This document shows, one piece after another, positions 33,801 through 44,640 of a DNA stretch of 64,000 nt. Each line of letters opens with the position of its first letter. Positions within the stretch are counted from its first letter, which is position 1. The notes under the pieces were generated by a model. That model was not told the DNA's origin. It worked only from the letters and a program-made list of their open reading frames with translations, and ran no database searches. The translations under genes were made by a program, and so were the position numbers. The DNA is from Aptenodytes patagonicus. Its lineage: Eukaryota; Chordata; Aves; Sphenisciformes; Spheniscidae. The DNA lies in assembly GCF_965638725.1 (NCBI RefSeq), contig NC_134952.1:18975028-19039027 (forward strand). Direction: 5' to 3'.

Positions 33801-35402
33801 CTGCAAACCTATGAAGAAAAAGAAAGGTGTAAAAATGTGTTAGCAGACATGTAGAAGTGACCCCAGATGACTCCTAGAGCGAGGAAGAAGAAAGCACCAA
33901 CATGAACATCCTATTCCTCCTGGGGAAGGACTCCAGATGCCGATAGTCCACTGCGGTCCCCACCTCCTCCCCCAAATGATGCCACTGCCCTAAAGGCCCA
34001 GAGGAGCAGCAGAAGGGTGAGCATTAACACCAGGAAAAGGGGTAGAAACTAAGAACTGAGTATATATCAATTTTAACTACATTAATATTCTTTCATTTCT
34101 GTAACAATTAGGTCTGGACTAATAAAGATTAGGCTTTTAAGATTACATTTATCCTAACAATATGTTTTAGCTTTACCTGTATAAAAGATGTGCTTTCTCT
34201 TTGCCCATAAACAATTTTGAGTGTAACAATAGGAAATATACTTTTTTTGTTGTTATTTTAAGTTTAGTAAAGGTGTAGTAAATCACATGCAGAGAATTAT
34301 TTTCACTAGCCAGGGTGACTAAAAAATACAATATCTGAAACTCTAATTGTTAGCCTGGTTTAAAAGCTTAGATACAGAAATAATCAGTAGGCAGGTCAAC
34401 TCTTTTAACCTTTTGTTCTTTCTTATTGAGTGTGCCTGCTTGTTAAGGATTTCAGTGATGGTAATCCACACTGAATGCTGCTCTTTACCTTGTAGGTCTT
34501 TATTCAAAATAGAACTAATTGGGAGACGTTTTGTTCCTACCTATTAAGTATGGGGTTTTTAAAATACAAGTGAAAAGAGCGAGCTATGAACAGTCCCAGG
34601 GAAACATGTAAATCTCAAGAGCTGTGGGAGAAGATGAAGAGGCAGGATTGAAGAGCTGTAGGAGAATATGAAGAGGCAGGATTGAAGAGCTGTAGGAGAA
34701 TATGAAGAGGGAGGATTGAATGGTAAAAGCAAGAGGAAGAAAAGAGAGGAAAACAATTCACATTAAAAGAAAATCTGAGGTTCAAGGCAAAAAACTGTTA
34801 TACATTTTAGTGTTACCTTCATTGCACTAAAAGATAACGAAGATAAATTAATGAACCCCCTGGAAATTAATTAATTGAAATTAAGGTTAGCAAAAAAAGC
34901 CCTCATTTAAGTAGAGAAACCCCACAGAAGTCAAGGGGGTTCTGCCATTGATATTAGAGGGTACCTGTAGTGCCTCCTACAGTTTTCATTCCTACTGTGA
35001 AAGGTTTTGTGGAATAAAAGAGAATGGGGAAAACTGTGCAGAAAGTTTAAAAAGAAATAACCTACTCAGAGAAACCTGGTTTTCGAAGGTACCCAAACAC
35101 AGGTAGTAACTTCATGATAGAAGACTAGCTTCTTGTAGATATCATTGCATTTCATTCAGAAATACATATTTTAAAATGTGTCCAGCCATCACGGAAGTAC
35201 CCCATGAGTTCAGTCAGAGCTTGAGACAACAATCTTGTTAATTTGAACAACAGGCTCTTTTGTCAGACTCAGGAACTAACAGACATAACTCTCTGTACAC
35301 TGTAGTACTAATTACATCTGCCAAGTACTCACCTCCTTGTGGAAAGAACTGAGAGTAAATCTCTTTAAAGGTTTCTTCATTGACAACACCACTGGGGCAT
35401 TC
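15791..35402 (-). CDS. KCNIP4: KCNIP4, Kv channel-interacting protein 4 (C-terminal six exons, partial)
   Basis: Six - strand exons with GT-AG sites (35402-35333, 29442-29372, 24364-24257, 23133-23029, 22695-22633, 15838-15791) join in frame into 154 residues and TAA. This is the C-terminal part of a protein usually about 250 residues long. KChIP4 binds the N-terminus of Kv4 channels and tunes A-type potassium current as a neuronal calcium sensor. The fragment opens in degenerate EF-hand 1 (ECPSG, with the Cys-Pro typical of the family). EF-hand 2 follows ([12 protein letters not shown], residues 37-48), then EF-hand 3 ([12 protein letters not shown], 73-84) and EF-hand 4 ([12 protein letters not shown], 121-132), and it ends MQLFENVI. 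Identity as KCNIP4 rather than KCNIP1-3 rests on [22 protein letters not shown], the K-D-E-N-I-M segment and the FENVI end. Variant first exons and the common second exon lie beyond the right edge. Confidence 0.96.
20352..20907 (+). mobile_element. Solo LTR of an avian endogenous retrovirus (ERVL-like)
   Basis: A 556-base element beginning TGTCCTGG and ending CCACAACA, so it has the TG...CA ends of an LTR. It is flanked by a perfect 5-base target duplication, TGGTT at 20347-20351 and 20908-20912. An ATTAAA signal lies at 20775-20780, downstream of an (ATT)-rich tract, as expected for a + strand LTR. There is no internal retroviral sequence and no second LTR, so it is a solo LTR left by recombination. 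A 5-base duplication suits class III (ERVL). The open frames across it are fortuitous. Confidence 0.85.
21024..21055 (+). repeat. 16-base tandem microduplication at CR1 5' junction
   Basis: Two adjacent 16-base units (21024-21039 and 21040-21055) differ at a single position and abut the 5' truncation point of the CR1 copy. Confidence 0.75.
21056..21816 (+). mobile_element. CR1 LINE, 5'-truncated, with intact ORF2 tail
   Basis: The + strand carries an uninterrupted frame of over 220 codons ending at TAG 21728-21730. It matches the C-terminal part of the CR1 ORF2 reverse-transcriptase protein (landmarks [62 protein letters not shown]). A short 3' UTR and the typical avian 3' end of repeated ATTCTATG units (about 21795-21816) follow. 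The upstream half, including the reverse-transcriptase core and endonuclease, is missing, so the copy is dead on arrival. The lack of stops suggests a fairly recent insertion. Confidence 0.95.
22633..22695 (-). CDS. KCNIP4: KCNIP4 exon with EF-hand 4
   Basis: Sixty-three bases in phase 0 encoding [21 protein letters not shown]. The loop has the full set of calcium ligands (D, N, D, V, D, E). It has FIDSCQK where I recall FIESCQK in mammals, a conservative change. Donor gtaagt. Confidence 0.97.
22696..23028 (-). other. KCNIP4: KCNIP4 short intron
   Basis: A 333-base intron from gtgggt (donor at 23028) to ttctgaacag. No internal features. Confidence 0.9.
23029..23133 (-). CDS. KCNIP4: KCNIP4 exon between EF-hands 3 and 4
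   Basis: One hundred five bases, phase 0, encoding [15 protein letters not shown] through [10 protein letters not shown]. It includes the first Glu that completes the EF-3 loop and the linker helix. Confidence 0.97.
23134..24256 (-). other. KCNIP4: KCNIP4 intron
   Basis: AT-rich, 1.1 kb, with a short (TA)n run near 23731-23743. Nothing else recognised. Confidence 0.85.
24257..24364 (-). CDS. KCNIP4: KCNIP4 exon with EF-hand 3 loop
   Basis: One hundred eight bases, phase 0, encoding [19 protein letters not shown] through [11 protein letters not shown]. Acceptor acttag, donor gtaagg. Confidence 0.97.
27778..27905. repeat. AT-rich microsatellite-like tract with internal duplication
   Basis: The 19-base segment starting ATTTCTTTG occurs at 27778 and again at 27887, a spacing of 109 bases. 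The interval between is nearly pure degenerate TA/TATAT sequence. Confidence 0.75.
28655..28690. repeat. CAAAA-type simple repeat
   Basis: Short A-rich run of AAACA/AAAGC-like pentamers. Simple sequence with no further signal. Confidence 0.6.
29372..29442 (-). CDS. KCNIP4: KCNIP4 exon with EF-hand 2 loop
   Basis: Seventy-one bases completing a split Asp codon (G/AT) and encoding [20 protein letters not shown] to SFE. Acceptor attgtag, donor gtaagt. Confidence 0.97.
31211..31255. repeat. Short direct repeat, 28-base period
   Basis: The 17-base segment AGAGGTTATATAAACTG is found at 31211-31227 and exactly again at 31239-31255. Confidence 0.8.
34618..34719. repeat. Minisatellite, three 34-base units
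   Basis: Units at 34618-34651, 34652-34685 and 34686-34719 are near-identical purine-rich sequences (starting AGAGCTGT, ending GATTGA). The last two units are closer to each other than to the first, as expected from stepwise duplication. Confidence 0.9.
35333..35402 (-). CDS. KCNIP4: KCNIP4 exon with degenerate EF-hand 1
   Basis: Seventy bases starting in phase 0 and encoding [20 protein letters not shown] then PQG plus one base. Cys-Pro in the first loop abolishes calcium binding throughout the neuronal calcium sensor family. Acceptor ttttttcag, donor gtgagt. This is the most upstream KCNIP4 exon in the window. Confidence 0.97.
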
Positions 35403-37945
35403 CTGAAAAAAGTGAAAGACAAGAAATGAATAGCATCCAAACTGGCTGAGTCAAATCATGTGTTCATGTTACAGAACATGTATGTGACTTTGATAGTTTA
35501 ACATGCTGCAAGAGTCTGATTTTGCACTTTCAACCAAATATTAATGCATTAAATGTGTGTCACTTTGAAGGATCTTCCTAAAGAGTTCCCATGGGACAAA
35601 AATTTCTTCTGTGCCATATATCTCAGCTTCAGTCTTGAGACCTGAGTGACGGACATGAGCAGCAACCGCTCTGCCGCAGTGTGTGGAGCTATCGGTGTCG
35701 CTGTGGGCCATGGGTGGTCGCTCCTGCAGCCGCAAGCAGCACTTGCATGGTATAGAAACCGAGCAGGAATGTAAACTGCATTTGCAGTTAGGTATTACTG
35801 ATACAACATGCAGTCATATTCTACCTGAAGAGTTATATTCAATGAATTTGAAAGAGCCTGTCACAAAAGATCTTATTCAAACCTTTCATATCCTTCTGCC
35901 TCGTTACATCTTGTTCATAAACTGAAATATGTACGAAAGGATAAGCAGAAAGTGTCAGAGCAGAGCGATTACAGAGAAAATGAAAGGAAGTGAAGAAGAA
36001 AAAAGAGGATTAGAGTGGTGGCTTTACAAAAATAACTTACGTAAAGAGGAAGGAAAAGCAGAAGGAATACTGTATTGTTTACTAAGTCATGCATAAAAAT
36101 CAAAGACCAGACAGCTGACTTCCAGTCTGGAATTTGCCAGACGAAGCAGATGACTTTGGGCAACACACTTAATTCCTTTTTGCCTTAAGTCCTTCTTTAA
36201 CACAGAGTGAAAAAAGCCTGGCAAGCTCTTTAAGAGGAAAGTATTTCTAGAAACAAAGGTAAGTAAGAAAAGACAAATGAAGTGTTAAGGTTCATATATT
36301 TATTTTTGTCCATTGCTATGCTATTTGGACTGATTGTTCAAACTTATGTGCTCTCTAGTTCTAAACTGGGGAGAGGAAATAGCTTTAAATGAAGATAAAG
36401 AACAGTATAACATCTTTTACCAGTGTAATAACAGCTTTTCTTGTGAGAGCAAATTATATTTCTATGAGATCAAGTACGGAACACTGAGATATTCATAGTT
36501 TCTGCTAAGAAACAAATAGTATAATCTTGCTAATTGGGAGATGAACGCGCCGCCTGAAAAACACATCAGATCTGTAGATCTAGGATTATTTTGATTTATG
36601 TCACTTAGCCTCAGCCAAAATTAGCTCTTCACCATAAATAAGCATGTGCAAACACATAGTAAGAAACAATTCTGTTTGATCAGAACAGACAGACAAAAAG
36701 CAGTCATGGAGACAGAAGTATGAATTTGTTCCTGGTCACGGAAGCTGTCACTGATGGAGGCAGAATTAGAGCACAGGTCTCGGTAAGACCAGATATATAC
36801 TGACTGCAGGGCCACACTGACTTTCAAACCAAAGACTTTGGGGAATGGGGGGAACACTGAAATGCATCTAGCATCTCTATCCTTCATCAGGTAAGGAGCA
36901 ATCCATTAACTGAGGCGGCATCTCCCTGCCTGTCATGTATTTGGGGGTGAGGGCTTTCTAAAACATCTCTCTCTGCTTTACCAGCTTCCCAAAAAGACTG
37001 TAGTCAGATGGTCTAGCGTCTCGGTGGTCCCCAACAGGTTTACTACACTGCTTGTCTTTTTATGCGAAGCCTTTTGGAGTTGTATAAATGCATGCAAAAG
37101 AGCAGTATTTTTACTTGTATTTGAAGCACAATAAAGAAAACATCAGTGAAGTGCAGAGATACTCACTGACATAACAATATAGTTATTCAATGTAGAAAAT
37201 GTAACAGAGGTACTTCGTAAGTTCCTCTTCCAAGCATACATTGGTATATACTTCACATCATTCCCAGACCTGCTCAAGGAAGAATAACGCAACCTCCTCC
37301 CTGAGATGGGTGGGAGTGTGAAAAGACAATACAGTATTTTAGAATTTAGAAAAAGAAGCCGTGGTGTCTTTCTGTTCTGCATGTAATTTCTTTTCAGAAA
37401 AAAGGCTAGGCATGTTCTGAGTCAACTAAAAAGAAAACCTGTATATTGAATTTGTACAACTCAGATTTTGCATTTTTTTCTTTTTGTTTTTCCGAGAAGC
37501 TTAATAAATAATGAATGACAAAATGTGCATTTAGGTTCATCTAACTCTATGGCTTATTAACATGCAAAGCAATTTTTCCACCTTTTCCTTGGATGAGAAA
37601 GACGTTCAAAATATGCTCATTTTGCAAAGAGTGCTCTCCCCTTTTTTACAGGAACTGCCAGCAACTCCAACTGTGTCAGTCCTTAGTCTGAAGCTGTGAA
37701 GAATAAGACTCCCATTTCCTGACTTCATTTAAATGTTATGACGTTAGAGGAGAATTAAAGGTACTTTGGAAAAAATTGTCTGATTTATTCTTTGTTAGTT
37801 CAAAATAAGTTAGAAGCCTGTTTTTAGAGAAATACATGATCTACAGACCTCATTTAAAGGTAGTACTTTTTTCTGTCACTTAATGAACTCCAGTTTCACC
37901 ACACCGTTTGAAAGAAACATTGCTTGAAAAGGCAACCTACTTTCA

Positions 37946-38100
37946 CAGAATTGCATATTAGTAGAGCCAGGAATGACCTCTTGAGTTTATCTAGGTTGAC
38001 CCTATGTATTTTCCTGTGCTCTTTACCATAGCATTGCCAGTAACACCTTACATTTTCCATCCTTGGAGATCTGTAGTAATGGTTTCTCAAGGACATTCAT
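37946..38100 (-). mobile_element. Ancient CR1/L3-like LINE 3' fragment
   Basis: The + strand text from ACAGAATTGC through a GGAATGACCTCTTGAG-like segment to the TTTTCCATCCTTGGAG segment follows, with much decay, the reversed layout of CR1-type 3' ends. The divergence makes the assignment tentative. Confidence 0.4.
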
Positions 38101-39499
38101 TAAAAATTTGTGATGCTGGCCAATTACTCTTATCAGAAATATTTAGTTGAAACTTTTCTTTCTTTAGCTTGGATCTTTCCTCTGAGACTATATAAGACTG
38201 TGACCGCTTCTGTTCTTAAATAATTTTAATCTAAATATGTATGCAGCCAACATCATTTACCTCCAAGACTGCTCTTTTCTTGACTCATAAATCCGGCTTT
38301 ATTGTGTTTATCAGGAGATTTCTCTAGTTCAGTGAAAGAGATTTAATATTGTAATTGTTAAGTATGCCCCATGGCTTTATGTCAAGTTATTGCTGACTCC
38401 TTCCATTGTACCAACTGTAATTATAAAAATCTTTCTAACCTTTCATTAAACTCTTATAAAAGAAAGGAAAATAATTAAATAGTTTGAAAGAAAAATATGA
38501 GGCTTATTTAAACCATTTCCTATATTCTTTTTTCCTCCAGCTGTATATAATTTATTTTGTTACAGAAAATTTCTGTTTGACAGTCTTTTAAAATTGCGTT
38601 AATGATGTATTATATTTTCCTTCTGGAGAATAAAAAGGAGGAAAAGTTCATCTTGAACTGATTTTCCTGAGTCCAGTCCTCTTTCCTCTAAAGGGAAAAT
38701 AAGATAAACCAACAGAAAGAAGAGACAGAGAATAATAAATATCATTCTACCTTTTGATGATCTCTTGCCTGCAATTTTACTGCTAGGAAATTACACCTCC
38801 AGCACGTGGTCTTATGAACCACTCCAAAACCTGTAAATTATTTACAAGCTTCATGCTGTCTAAGCTGTCTTTTTTTCAGTATTTCTAAGAATACTGCAAT
38901 AGGTGGATTCTTCTTTACTACCTAATCAACACCCTTCATAGACAAGAGGCAAATCCAAAAAGACAGAAAAAGGAGAAATAGTGAAATGCAGGAAAGAGAA
39001 TGAAGGAGAAACAAACTCAAAGCTCAGACTTTTGTCTGTATAATAAACAATGTTGTATGATGGATTAAGCTGTATTAGGAGCTTTGGCAATTTGAAATAT
39101 ATTTTAATTATGGGCTTTTGCATGACAGGTTCTGCATCCCATGCTTTATCTGCTGTCAGTGTTTGTTCTGCTTCATTTTAGATATATGTTCATGTCCATT
39201 GACTTAATTGTCTCTGACTAACAATATTTTCTCTTCTTGCATGTCCTTCTATTGTGACTAAAAATTGAAATTTTCCATAGACACAAAACTTAATGGAAGA
39301 ATATGTACATAATTTTGAAATAGCATGTGTATTCTTTAAAGCTAGTTCTACCAACAGTCCCACAACCTAAACCCACAGTGGCTTTTCATAGCCCAGTACA
39401 GTTCCTAATTCTTCATTTGAGTATAATAGGGCTTTGATCAAAACAGCCTGAGAATTTAACAAATGGCCTTGATTTAATAACATAATCTAGGCCAAATTA

Positions 39500-40220
39500 A
39501 TAACGAAATCTGGGCCAACAGACACCTCATGAAGCTCAACAAGAATTGCAATATTCTGCATCTGGGAAGAAAGCATCCCTTGCCCCAGTGCCAGCTGTGA
39601 AGTGACTGGCTGAATGGCAGTGCTGCTGAAAAGGACTTGGGGTTACAGTGGATGTCAAGTTGAGTATGAGCCAACAAAGAATTCTTACTGCAAATAAGAT
39701 AAACCACCTACTGAGCCAAGGCCAGCAGTCTGAGGGAGTTTTTCTCTCTCTCTACTCGGGACAGTACAGAGCACAGTCTTGGGGCCCTTCTAGGGATGTG
39801 GAGAAACTGGAGAGGGTTCAGCAGAAGGCCATGAACACTGCTAGGGATGAGAGGACATGGCCAACGAGGAGAGACTGAGAGTGCTTGGCTTGCTTAGTCT
39901 CGGCCAATGTTAAGGGATGAGCTAATAGCAACCCACCTGAAGGGCAGTAACAGAGATAAAGGAACCAAACTCTTAGCAGGGGCAGACAATTTAACAAAGT
40001 TCAGTGGCCACAGTCTGAGGTTTGTGAGCTCACACTGGACACTAGAAAAAACTTTTTCACTCTTCTTGGTACCCTGAAATGTGGTGATGCTTGAGACAGC
40101 CCTTAATTTCGGTGAAAATTTGTGCTGTTGAATAGCCTTGGAAAGATGTCTGTGTATGTGGCAGAGCTTTCCTAAGGGATGGGATGAGATGAGAGGCTTT
40201 GTTTGATAAGTGGACCTTGG
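39500..40220 (+). mobile_element. Old, decayed CR1 LINE fragment
   Basis: Sense-strand segments resemble the CR1 ORF2 C-terminal region: a CTGCATCTGGG-type start, GAAAAGGACTTGGGG, GTCAAGTTGAGTATGAGCC and GAGAGGGTTCAGCAGAAGGCC. Many indels and stops interrupt it, and it is much more diverged than the copy at 21 kb. Boundaries are approximate. Confidence 0.75.
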
Positions 40221-40720
40221 TAATTTGCTATTATGAACAGGGACACACAGATCAGGACAGAAGAGTGTGGGTTAGAGACTTGAGACAATAGGTTCTGAAG
40301 CTTGCGTTTTTTTCAGTCTTTAATGCTTTTAAGGTTTATGAAAATTAACTTTTAATTTTATGCACTCCCTACTTCCAAAGCTGCATATGTAAGGTTGGTT
40401 TAAATTTGCTATATCTAATGTTTGTTCTGATGCATGTGGTTGAAACATAGGCCTTCTTATGACTTTCCTATTTGCAGAAAAATGAGCCAAATGATAATTA
40501 TACAATTCACATGGGTTGCAATACCAAATTAATTTCTCCCACTAAGAATACAATTAGTGTTTTTGGACTAAACACCTAGTTTTATTCAGAAAAAAAACCC
40601 ATGTATTTGGTGTTCAATCAGTGCACATCGATGTGTATTTAGCCTATATTCGCCTTCCATGGCAAGACATCAGTGGCTATGTAGTAAAATTGCTCAGCAA
40701 AATTACCAGCAAACCATTAG

Positions 40721-40856
40721 TCATAGAATCATAGAATCATAGAATCATTGAGGTTGGAAAAGACCTCTAAGATCATCGAGTCCAACCAGCAACCCAACGC
40801 CACCACCCACTAAACCATGTCCCTAAGCGCCTCATCTACGCGTCTTTTAAATACCT
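40721..40856 (-). mobile_element. CR1 LINE 3' end, short truncated copy
   Basis: Begins on the + strand with three CATAGAAT-type units, then matches the reverse complement of the 3' end of the CR1 at 21.7 kb almost base for base (a few substitutions and one short indel over about 130 bases). It is therefore the same subfamily, inserted in the opposite orientation. Confidence 0.93.
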
Positions 40857-42595
40857 AGTCAATGATTTATGAGATAGAACCATTTTTTTAGCATGGCTAC
40901 GCTAATGTATTATATCAGCAAAGTTTATACCTGAAATGTACAGTGTTTTTTCTAGGCTTATAGAAAATTTAACCACAAGAGAGTTCAAATGATCTGAAAA
41001 TTCATTTGCTAAAGTATTTGAGCACTATATAAATTATCTAGAACAAGCCCAGTGATACTCAGTTCACAAATTACTCCTATCTTGAGCCTCCTTCAAAATA
41101 AAACGTGTCAAAAGTAGCACACATAAGAAACTAAGGTACAAACAGTCCCTCCGAGGATGGAAAAGGTAAGAACTTTGGTGAAACATGTCTAACATGATCT
41201 CACTATGCCTTGGAAGAAGGAGAAAAACAGATAAATCTCACTCTGAAAGTGCCCCTTTGTAGCCTGACACAAAGGCTGACACGTTGATATCAACACGACA
41301 TCCACGCTGAAGATTCTGCCAGAGCAGTGTTGATCAGGGTTGTACTGCAGCAGCTGAGCCAAGCAGGTATTTGTCGTACAGATACGAGGCTAGATCCAAA
41401 AACAACTAGACTTACAAGTCTTACCAACTGCCACTTTCAAAACCTAAATCTGCATCTCTGACCCTCAATAGCCTCTATATGTTTTGCCAGTTGACTTCAG
41501 ATAATATTGCTCTTGCTTCCCAGTGTTGCTGTTCAGGTAATGGCTCTGTAGCCGTAGGCTGGCTGCAATCAGGAGGGTAAGTAGATACAAAAGCAGAAGG
41601 GTGATGGTGGGAGGATCAAAGACAAACAGAAAAAGTTCTCTCAAACAAGCAGTGTCACATTAAAAAATTGTTTGGGTTTGTTGATGAATATGATTCTAAG
41701 TGCTGTTATGATTAAGCTGCTGTGTCATTAAAAATGTATAGATCTCATGTTTAGATGGGATAATTGGCTGAGCAGGGGTGGTAAAGTTACACTGCACGAA
41801 GTTAAAGCCGCAGAAAAAAATTACAACTGGAAGTAACACAAAAGCCAAAGAGCAACAGTGGCATGGAGATGGCTATTTCAATGTCAAGGTTTCTGAGGTG
41901 TTTAATTTTCCTTCCTACAGCTGCAGATCCACACCACCTCATTTCAAATGACTCCTTTGAGTGCCTGCTGTTTAACATAATATCCCAGTTTGCCTCCAGC
42001 ACAGGGTAACCCAGGCTTTTTCTCCCAGATTCACCAGTCCATTGGGCTCCTCCGGAGCTGTTTGGTTCTGCCAAAGGACAGAACTTGTTCCCAGTCATTT
42101 CTGCTCTCATCTCCCTCCGCTCCGCAAGGAGAGCTCTCCCCAGCGCCCTGAGCCTTTTCTCAGTTCCTCTGGCTGCTGCCTTACTCCTGCCTGTCTCTTT
42201 TCTCTTTACCCTTGCAATAGCGCACTAAGCCCTATTTCACATAGTCTGTTTCCTAGCCCTTGGAAGAACAGGTCTATCAACCCCACTCTGAATCCCACAT
42301 GTCAAAATCTTTTCCAGATCCTAATCTTTTCTTCCCTTTCAGAAGCTCCTTCACAGATGAACTTTAATCAGGTTATCACCAAATATTACCCCATTTGTCA
42401 GACATAACTGTCCAAGATCAAACCAAGAAGGCATCAGATAGATGCAAATTTCCAGTCAGACACATCCAAAATCTCAGTTCACTTTTAAGAGCTAGCACAT
42501 TCTGTGAAAAGCATGAAAGAATATCTTTCCTAATATTCTTCTGCATTCTCACTTTGTGTTAAATCTTGCTTTGTGCTGTTTCTGCAGCATAAGCT

Positions 42596-42634
42596 AGAGA
42601 AAATAAAAAGAAAGAAAAAGAAAAAGAGAGAACC
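42596..42634. repeat. GAAA-rich purine tract
   Basis: A run of A and G with AAAG/GAAA periodicity. Simple sequence. Confidence 0.6.
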
Positions 42635-43344
42635 CTTTCCTGGGAAAAAAGCAGGTGCAATTCAGGATTGCCAGCATGAGGGAGTGTCAGCAATAGCATC
42701 ATGTTACATTGATATGGTACATTCTCAAGGCAAATAGGAAAACCCAGTGCGCTCATCAGCAACTGCAGTGCTTCTGGGCCATGAGAAAGGAGTGATCTTA
42801 ATTTGGCAAGCAGAAGCAATATTGAAAAATTACCTATTTGGACGTTAAAGAAAACTATTTGAAGATGACATACGTAAGTATGTATGATATTGATGAAAAT
42901 AAGTTTTATTTTGACTAGGTGTTTTATTTAATTGCAGATAATTAATGGTAGTGGATAATGTCCTGATGTGGACGTGCAGATGCAAAATGTTAGTTAGGAG
43001 AAGTTTATACAGTAAATTTTTCTAAAAATCTGATAACCTGCAGACACAGGAAGAAGAGAATTCAATGGCTGCTGCACCTTATTCCTCTAGGGCCAATGCA
43101 GGAACTGGCTTTTTGCAGTTTTACTATGCCTTATGACTTTGAAATTTAGCTAATATCCAGCTGACACAGTATAAAATGATTTAGTCATGTCTGCAGACAA
43201 CTGAATGTACTTCAAGCAGAGTAGAAAACAAAACCACAAGCTAATACACTTCTAGACTAAACTTGTTTATATTTATAAGCATGCTGCTCCTAGCTGTATG
43301 CTGGATTTTGTCAGGTTATGTGGTAAAAGCTTGTCTGCATACCC

Positions 43345-43764
43345 ACAGAGGAGCACAAAGTGACAATGGCAGGTTGAGGAGCCTAACTAATGTCCTGCCC
43401 TGGCTGCTCCCAGGACATCCCAGGAGCCATCTGCCCACTGAAGGCCCAGCTCCACAAGCCCAGAGGAGCACAGGGGCACAAAGGTAAGCGGGAACCCAAA
43501 TTAAGGACGGAAAGGAAGGGACACACTGTCCTGGCCCCTCCCGGGGCTGTCCCAGGAGAGCCTCAGATCATCAAAATGAGTAAATGCTTGTACTGAAGGG
43601 GGTTGCCACCCCAGGGTAGGGGACACATTATGGGATGCAGGGGAAGAGCATTTTGGGATTGCACAGGACTTGTTATGGGATGTTTAGCGAGGAACCAAAG
43701 GTGGGGAAAGGGAAGGATTTAGGTGATTTGGGGAGGAAGAAGTGTGGGAAAATAGAGGGGTGAG

Positions 43765-43807
<43 letters not shown>

Positions 43808-44640
43808 GTCACATATATATGGTCAGCTGGTCAGTTTGCTTGGCTGGCCATGCCCTGTGCTTGACCAGGGCAGTCTGTCCTGCCTTCTGATTAAGCTCCT
43901 TTCCAACTCTTCCCTGGGTGGTGGCTCTCCATTCTGTGTGTGCACGGGTGTGTACAGGGGTGTGAGTGCCACAAATGGGGTCAGACCACGGGTTGGAGGG
44001 CCCGTGTGTCCCTGGTGCAGCAACTGGAGCGCGTGCAGAGGTGTGAGTGAGTGTGTGAGTGCTAGTGAAGATCAGGTCAGATGACCTGGTGAGCAGGTGA
44101 CATGACTTGGGTGTCTAAGGGTAACACCATGGTGGGGTTGGCTACTGGGGACCAGGGGAGTCCTGGCCAGCTTTGTGTGTGTGCATGAGATGGTCTGTAC
44201 CAGCAACTGGAGTGGGGCTGCAGCCTCGAGGGCTCTTATGCCCAGGTACCAGCAACTGGGGAACCTGGTATCCAGGAGCAGCTACTGGGCATCTGAGCCC
44301 ATGTCTGAGCCCGGCTGCTGGAGGGATCCACACTGTACGTGTATGTGTGTGTGCGCATGTATATATGCGTTCTCATTAGTGGACTTCCATCCTGCTCAGC
44401 CACAGAAGGGAGCAGGATGAGGCTGTTGGTGCTGCCTATGTTCGTGTGACTGCTCTGTGCATCTGTCTGTGAACTGTGTGGCTGGCCATGTGTATAGGTA
44501 TATATGCGATGTATATGTGTGCTCTATGTGTGTGTGCCTACTAGGAATACATCTTCAGCCTCGCTACTGGATGGATCCGGGGGCATGGCAACAGCCTCTT
44601 CTCTCTCATGCTGCTGAATCTGGCCTGATGTTTTTCCCTA
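43345..44640. repeat. Unclassified GC-rich composite repeat, possibly LTR-derived
   Basis: This 1.3-kb block is much richer in G+C than its surroundings and ends abruptly in AT-rich sequence at about 44640. It contains an (AT)19 tract, GT-rich runs and at least seven irregularly spaced copies of a CAGCAACTGG/GGCTACTGG-like motif (near 44018, 44140, 44200, 44250, 44277, 44312 and 44561). A segment with GATTAAGCTCC followed by a T/C-rich stretch (43889-43930) resembles an LTR polyadenylation region. GGCTGGCCATG occurs twice (about 43842 and 44481). I recognise the style as an interspersed avian repeat but cannot name a family, and no long coding frame is present. Confidence 0.5.
43768..43805. 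repeat. (AT)19 microsatellite
   Basis: Thirty-eight bases of uninterrupted AT dinucleotide inside the GC-rich composite block. Likely length-polymorphic. Confidence 0.97.

Larger units (their letters stand above)
29443..35332 (-). other. KCNIP4: KCNIP4 intron (5.9 kb)
   Basis: AT-rich, with a 13-base C run (30609-30621), a 28-base-spaced duplication of a 17-base segment (31211-31255), an A-run/T-run palindrome (33165-33182) and a 34-base minisatellite (34618-34719). No gene or transposon family recognised. Confidence 0.8.

Noticed and set aside
41802-42407. Overlapping 102- and 121-codon frames on opposite strands
   Set aside because: Low-complexity Ser/Pro/Leu-rich translation with no known domain; intronic position.
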